Assembly (NCBI GenBank): GCA_021791075.1
Contig: JAJYXH010000092.1
Coordinates: 1-6,335, forward strand
Reading direction: 5' to 3'
Origin: Microcaldota archaeon
Lineage (GTDB): Archaea > Micrarchaeota > Micrarchaeia > Micrarchaeales > CABMGC01
DNA: 6,335 nucleotides
Each line of letters begins with the position of its first letter. The stretch's first letter is position 1. Shown piece after piece: positions 4,784-6,335 of this stretch. A program made the translations under genes and the position numbers. Under the pieces are notes generated by a model. It was not told where the DNA came from. It saw only the letters and a list, made by a program, of their open reading frames with translations, and did not search any database.

Positions 4784-5496
4784 ATGGAGGCGCACAGGAA
4801 GGCCGTAGAGGACAGGATATCCAGGCCGGTATCGCTGGTGAGGGACAATCCCGAAGAGTCGTTCAGGCCAAGGCAGGGCATCGCCAACATGTTCTCGAAG
4901 TAAACAAGAGGATCCTGCCCCGTGTCGGAAGGGATCCGGAGAGCGTGCTTGAGGTTGTCCGTATCATGGCATCCGAGTCAAGATATGATCCGGTTGTTGC
5001 GATGGCGATCGCCGAGAGATTTCCCGAGGCGCTAAAATACGCCATAAGGTATGACAGCGGAAGGACGACAGGCACGATTGCGGGGCTGATAGTCCATTAT
5101 GGGGTCAAGGCCGAGAGGCACGAAGTCTCCGAGTACATATTTGACAACATGAAGGATCTTCTGCTCTATCCAAAGCACGACCAGCTCGTCATCATGATGC
5201 TCCATGTCTCGCGCTATCTGGCCGAGTCCATTGCCACCGACCCCGAGCACGTCTTTACCAGGAACGTGGCGGGCTGGACAGCAGCGATGTCGGTTGCGGA
5301 GAGCAGGCACTTCACGGCAGCAGCCATGATGCTTGAGGCATTCCCCCAGCTCAAGAAGAGCTCCAAGGTGCGGAATATACTATCCACTTCAATGGAGGAG
5401 CACGGTCCGCTAAGCGCAGAGGAGGACAGCATGGCCCTGAACTTTCTAAGGGATATGCACCTCGGACAATCCCTAAGGAAAAAGGCATCTACGTGA
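4784..5496 (+). CDS. Unrecognised helical protein, with apparent -1 frame change near 4900
   Basis: I do not recognise this family. The ATG at 4784 opens a 39-codon frame (MEAHRKAVEDRIS to GIANMFSK) ending at TAA 4901-4903. Another frame, open from 4762, takes over from about 4900 (VNKRILPRVGRDPESVLEVV) and ends at TGA 5494-5496. The second frame upstream of 4900 translates to a Gly/Arg/Gln-rich string typical of out-of-phase reading, whereas the first frame has host-like codons (AGG, GAG, GTA). Joined by -1 at 4900, the product is about 237 aa, soluble, rich in amphipathic helices (RFPEALKYAIRY, FTAAAMMLEAFPQL), with no signal peptide, membrane segment or catalytic motif seen. Alternatives are two genes with the second starting at GTG 4945 or ATG 4966, a sequencing error, or a recent pseudogene. 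A naive call would be 4762-5496. Confidence 0.6.
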
Positions 5497-5507
5497 ATTC
5501 CGTACAA

Positions 5508-5576
5508 TGCAAATTCCGATTCCCACAAAAATCTATATATAGGGGATCGCACAAGATTACCCTTGCAAAATCCGAT
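5508..5576 (+). repeat. 13-nt direct repeat flanking the DAHP synthase promoter
   Basis: TGCAAATTCCGAT (5508-5520) and TGCAAAATCCGAT (5564-5576) differ at one base and are 56 bp apart, one on each side of the TATA box. The downstream copy sits at the predicted transcription start and runs into the upstream ORF's ATG. A regulator binding both copies is a reasonable inference. Confidence 0.45.
5532..5541 (+). promoter_or_regulatory. TATA box for the leader ORF and DAHP synthase
   Basis: TCTATATATA after an A-rich stretch (ACAAAAA). The expected start near 5563 gives a leader of about 80 nt before the DAHP synthase ATG and about 12 nt before the upstream ORF at 5575. Confidence 0.5.
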
Positions 5577-5646
5577 GTGCGCAGGCAGCAGCACTGCGCG
5601 CTACGAAGCGTGTCATAGATGGCAATTGAAAAATCACGGAGGATAA
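5575..5646 (+). CDS. 23-codon upstream ORF overlapping the DAHP synthase start (possible leader peptide)
   Basis: ATG at 5575 begins a 23-residue reading frame (MCAGSSTARYEACHRW, then six more residues ending HGG) closed by TAA at 5644-5646. The TAA shares one base with the DAHP synthase ATG (TAATG), the same coupled arrangement seen between uS12 and uS7. Its last two Gly codons form the GGAGG ribosome-binding site of the next gene. It contains one Tyr and one Trp, both end products of the pathway its neighbour opens, but no Phe and no run of aromatic codons. It has no ribosome-binding site and lies about 12 nt from the predicted transcript start. It may be chance, a coupling ORF, or a regulatory leader peptide. 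Confidence 0.3.
   Translation: MCAGSSTARYEACHRWQLKNHGG
5577..5601 (+). other. GC-rich hairpin in the DAHP synthase leader
   Basis: GTGCGCAG (5577-5584) pairs with CTGCGCGC (5594-5601): eight pairs including one G-U, around the loop GCAGCAGCA. No U-tract follows, so it is not an obvious terminator. It lies inside the upstream ORF, so ribosomes there would melt it. Confidence 0.4.
5638..5642 (+). promoter_or_regulatory. Ribosome-binding site GGAGG that sets the DAHP synthase start
   Basis: GGAGG lies three bases before ATG 5646. It favours this start over the in-frame ATG at 5619, which has no such motif and would add nine residues. Confidence 0.65.
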
Positions 5647-6335
5647 TGGATAGGAATATCGTCGAATACACCCGTATGGTGAGTCCTGCCGAACTGAAGT
5701 CCGAGCCTGGCATGGCCTTGACTGAAAAGGCCCAGAAGACGGTAAAGCGCGGCAGGAAGGAGATCATGGATATCCTAAGGCGAAAAGACAACAGGGTCAT
5801 CCTAATTGTCGGACCCTGCTCAACCCGCGATCCCAGGGAGCACAGGGACTATGCGACCAGGTTAGATGGCCTTAGCAAGGAGCTTGACGATGTTTTCGTA
5901 TTTGTCCAAAGAGTATATTTCGAGAAGCCGAGGACGACGGTCGGCTGGAAGGGCCTAATAACCGATCCGTATCTCGACGGCAAAGGAAACGTAAACGACG
6001 GCCTCAGAATGGCGAGGCAGTTGCTTCTGCACAATGCAAAGCTCGGCCTGCCTTCAGCAACCGAGTTCCTTGAGTCATTCATACCACAATATATCGGCGA
6101 CCTTGTATCATGGGCAGGAATCGGAGCAAGGACGGTACAGTCTCCTTCGCATCGCCAGATGGCCTCAGGTCTCTCAATGCCGGTCGGATTCAAGAACAGC
6201 ACAGAGGGAAACGTCCAGGTTGCAATCGACGCAGTCGTAGCGGCAGGTCAGCCGCAGTGGTTCATAGGGATCGACGAAGAGGGCAGAGCATCGAGTCTTC
6301 CTACCCAGGGCAACAAGTACACGCACATAGTCCTC
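5646..6335 (+). CDS. aroG: Class I-alpha (AroFGH-type) 3-deoxy-7-phosphoheptulonate synthase, 3' end cut by window
   Basis: Condenses phosphoenolpyruvate and erythrose 4-phosphate to DAHP, the first step of the shikimate pathway, in the cytoplasm. The 230 visible residues align along the first two thirds of E. coli AroG (about 350 aa). They include GPCSTRDP with metal ligand C58, RVYFEKPRTTVGWKG (89-103) with the R/K/R phosphate-binding set, NDGLRMAR, FIPQYIGDLVSW, IGARTVQS (159-166) with R162, VGFKN with K183, and HIVL at the edge. The N-terminal ~45 residues resemble the AroG regulatory arm, so allosteric control by an aromatic amino acid is likely; which one cannot be told. The usual GARTTESQ motif reads GARTVQSP. 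Archaea more often use class I-beta enzymes or the ADH route, so bacterial origin by transfer is plausible. The remaining metal ligands lie outside the window. Confidence 0.95.
   Translation, partial: MDRNIVEYTRMVSPAELKSEPGMALTEKAQKTVKRGRKEIMDILRRKDNRVILIVGPCSTRDPREHRDYATRLDGLSKELDDVFVFVQRVYFEKPRTTVGWKGLITDPYLDGKGNVNDGLRMARQLLLHNAKLGLPSATEFLESFIPQYIGDLVSWAGIGARTVQSPSHRQMASGLSMPVGFKNSTEGNVQVAIDAVVAAGQPQWFIGIDEEGRASSLPTQGNKYTHIVL

Noticed and set aside
4675..4890. Minus-strand 71-codon frame opposite the unknown gene's start, with a hydrophobic C-terminus
   Set aside because: The hydrophobic, Tyr/Ile-rich end is simply the translated AT-repeat promoter region; no ribosome-binding site or family resemblance.
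5619..5645. In-frame ATG at 5619 as DAHP synthase start
   Set aside because: No ribosome-binding site precedes it, whereas ATG 5646 has GGAGG three bases upstream; it adds only nine residues and remains possible.
1..6335. CRISPR array, tRNA or rRNA genes, integrase attachment sites
   Set aside because: No regularly spaced direct repeats, cloverleaf or rRNA signature was seen on either strand.

Overview
The window is archaeal. The minus strand carries a translation operon with eukaryote/archaea-type ribosomal proteins: eL30 (L30e), uS12, uS7 and elongation factor 2. Promoters are TATA-type (CTTTATATAT), and ribosome-binding sites are GGTGA/GAGGT. The long charged N-terminal tail on uS7, the divergent uS12 and EF-2 active-site loops, and the rearranged operon suggest a fast-evolving lineage. 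A DPANN archaeon, perhaps Micrarchaeota-like, is my guess; the sequence does not prove it.

Layout. At 1-167 (+) there is a compact, hairpin-rich stretch that reads as the degraded 3' end of an IS200/IS605-type tnpB with its right end and possible guide-RNA (omega/reRNA) scaffold. Its last in-frame stop abuts the EF-2 stop tail to tail. From 168 to 3892 (-) the operon runs eL30 - 11 nt - uS12 - 1 nt overlap (TAATG) - uS7 - 4 nt - EF-2. NusA, often found between eL30 and uS12 in other archaea, is missing, and EF-1A does not follow EF-2. The region 3893-4019 holds two candidate TATA boxes and a perfect inverted repeat in front of eL30. From 4020 to 4674 (-) is a VapBC toxin-antitoxin pair. The divergent intergenic region 4675-4783 holds two palindromes and promoters for both sides. 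From 4784 to 5496 (+) is an unrecognised, mostly helical protein that reads as one gene interrupted by a -1 frame change near 4900. The leader 5497-5645 holds a TATA box flanked by a near-perfect 13-nt direct repeat, a GC-rich hairpin and a 23-codon upstream ORF. From 5646 to the window edge (+) is a truncated class I-alpha (AroFGH-type) DAHP synthase, the entry enzyme of the shikimate pathway.

The most striking points are in the translation machinery. EF-2 has the P-loop aspartate of HVDHGK replaced by His (H31) and the switch-I glycine of RGxTI replaced by Arg (R69). As I recall, both positions line the monovalent-cation site of translational GTPases. uS12, in the same operon, is altered in the PNSA and DxPGVR decoding-centre loops. 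Secondary points are the leader ORF overlapping the DAHP synthase start, the frame change in the unknown gene, and the tnpB/RNA remnant against EF-2.
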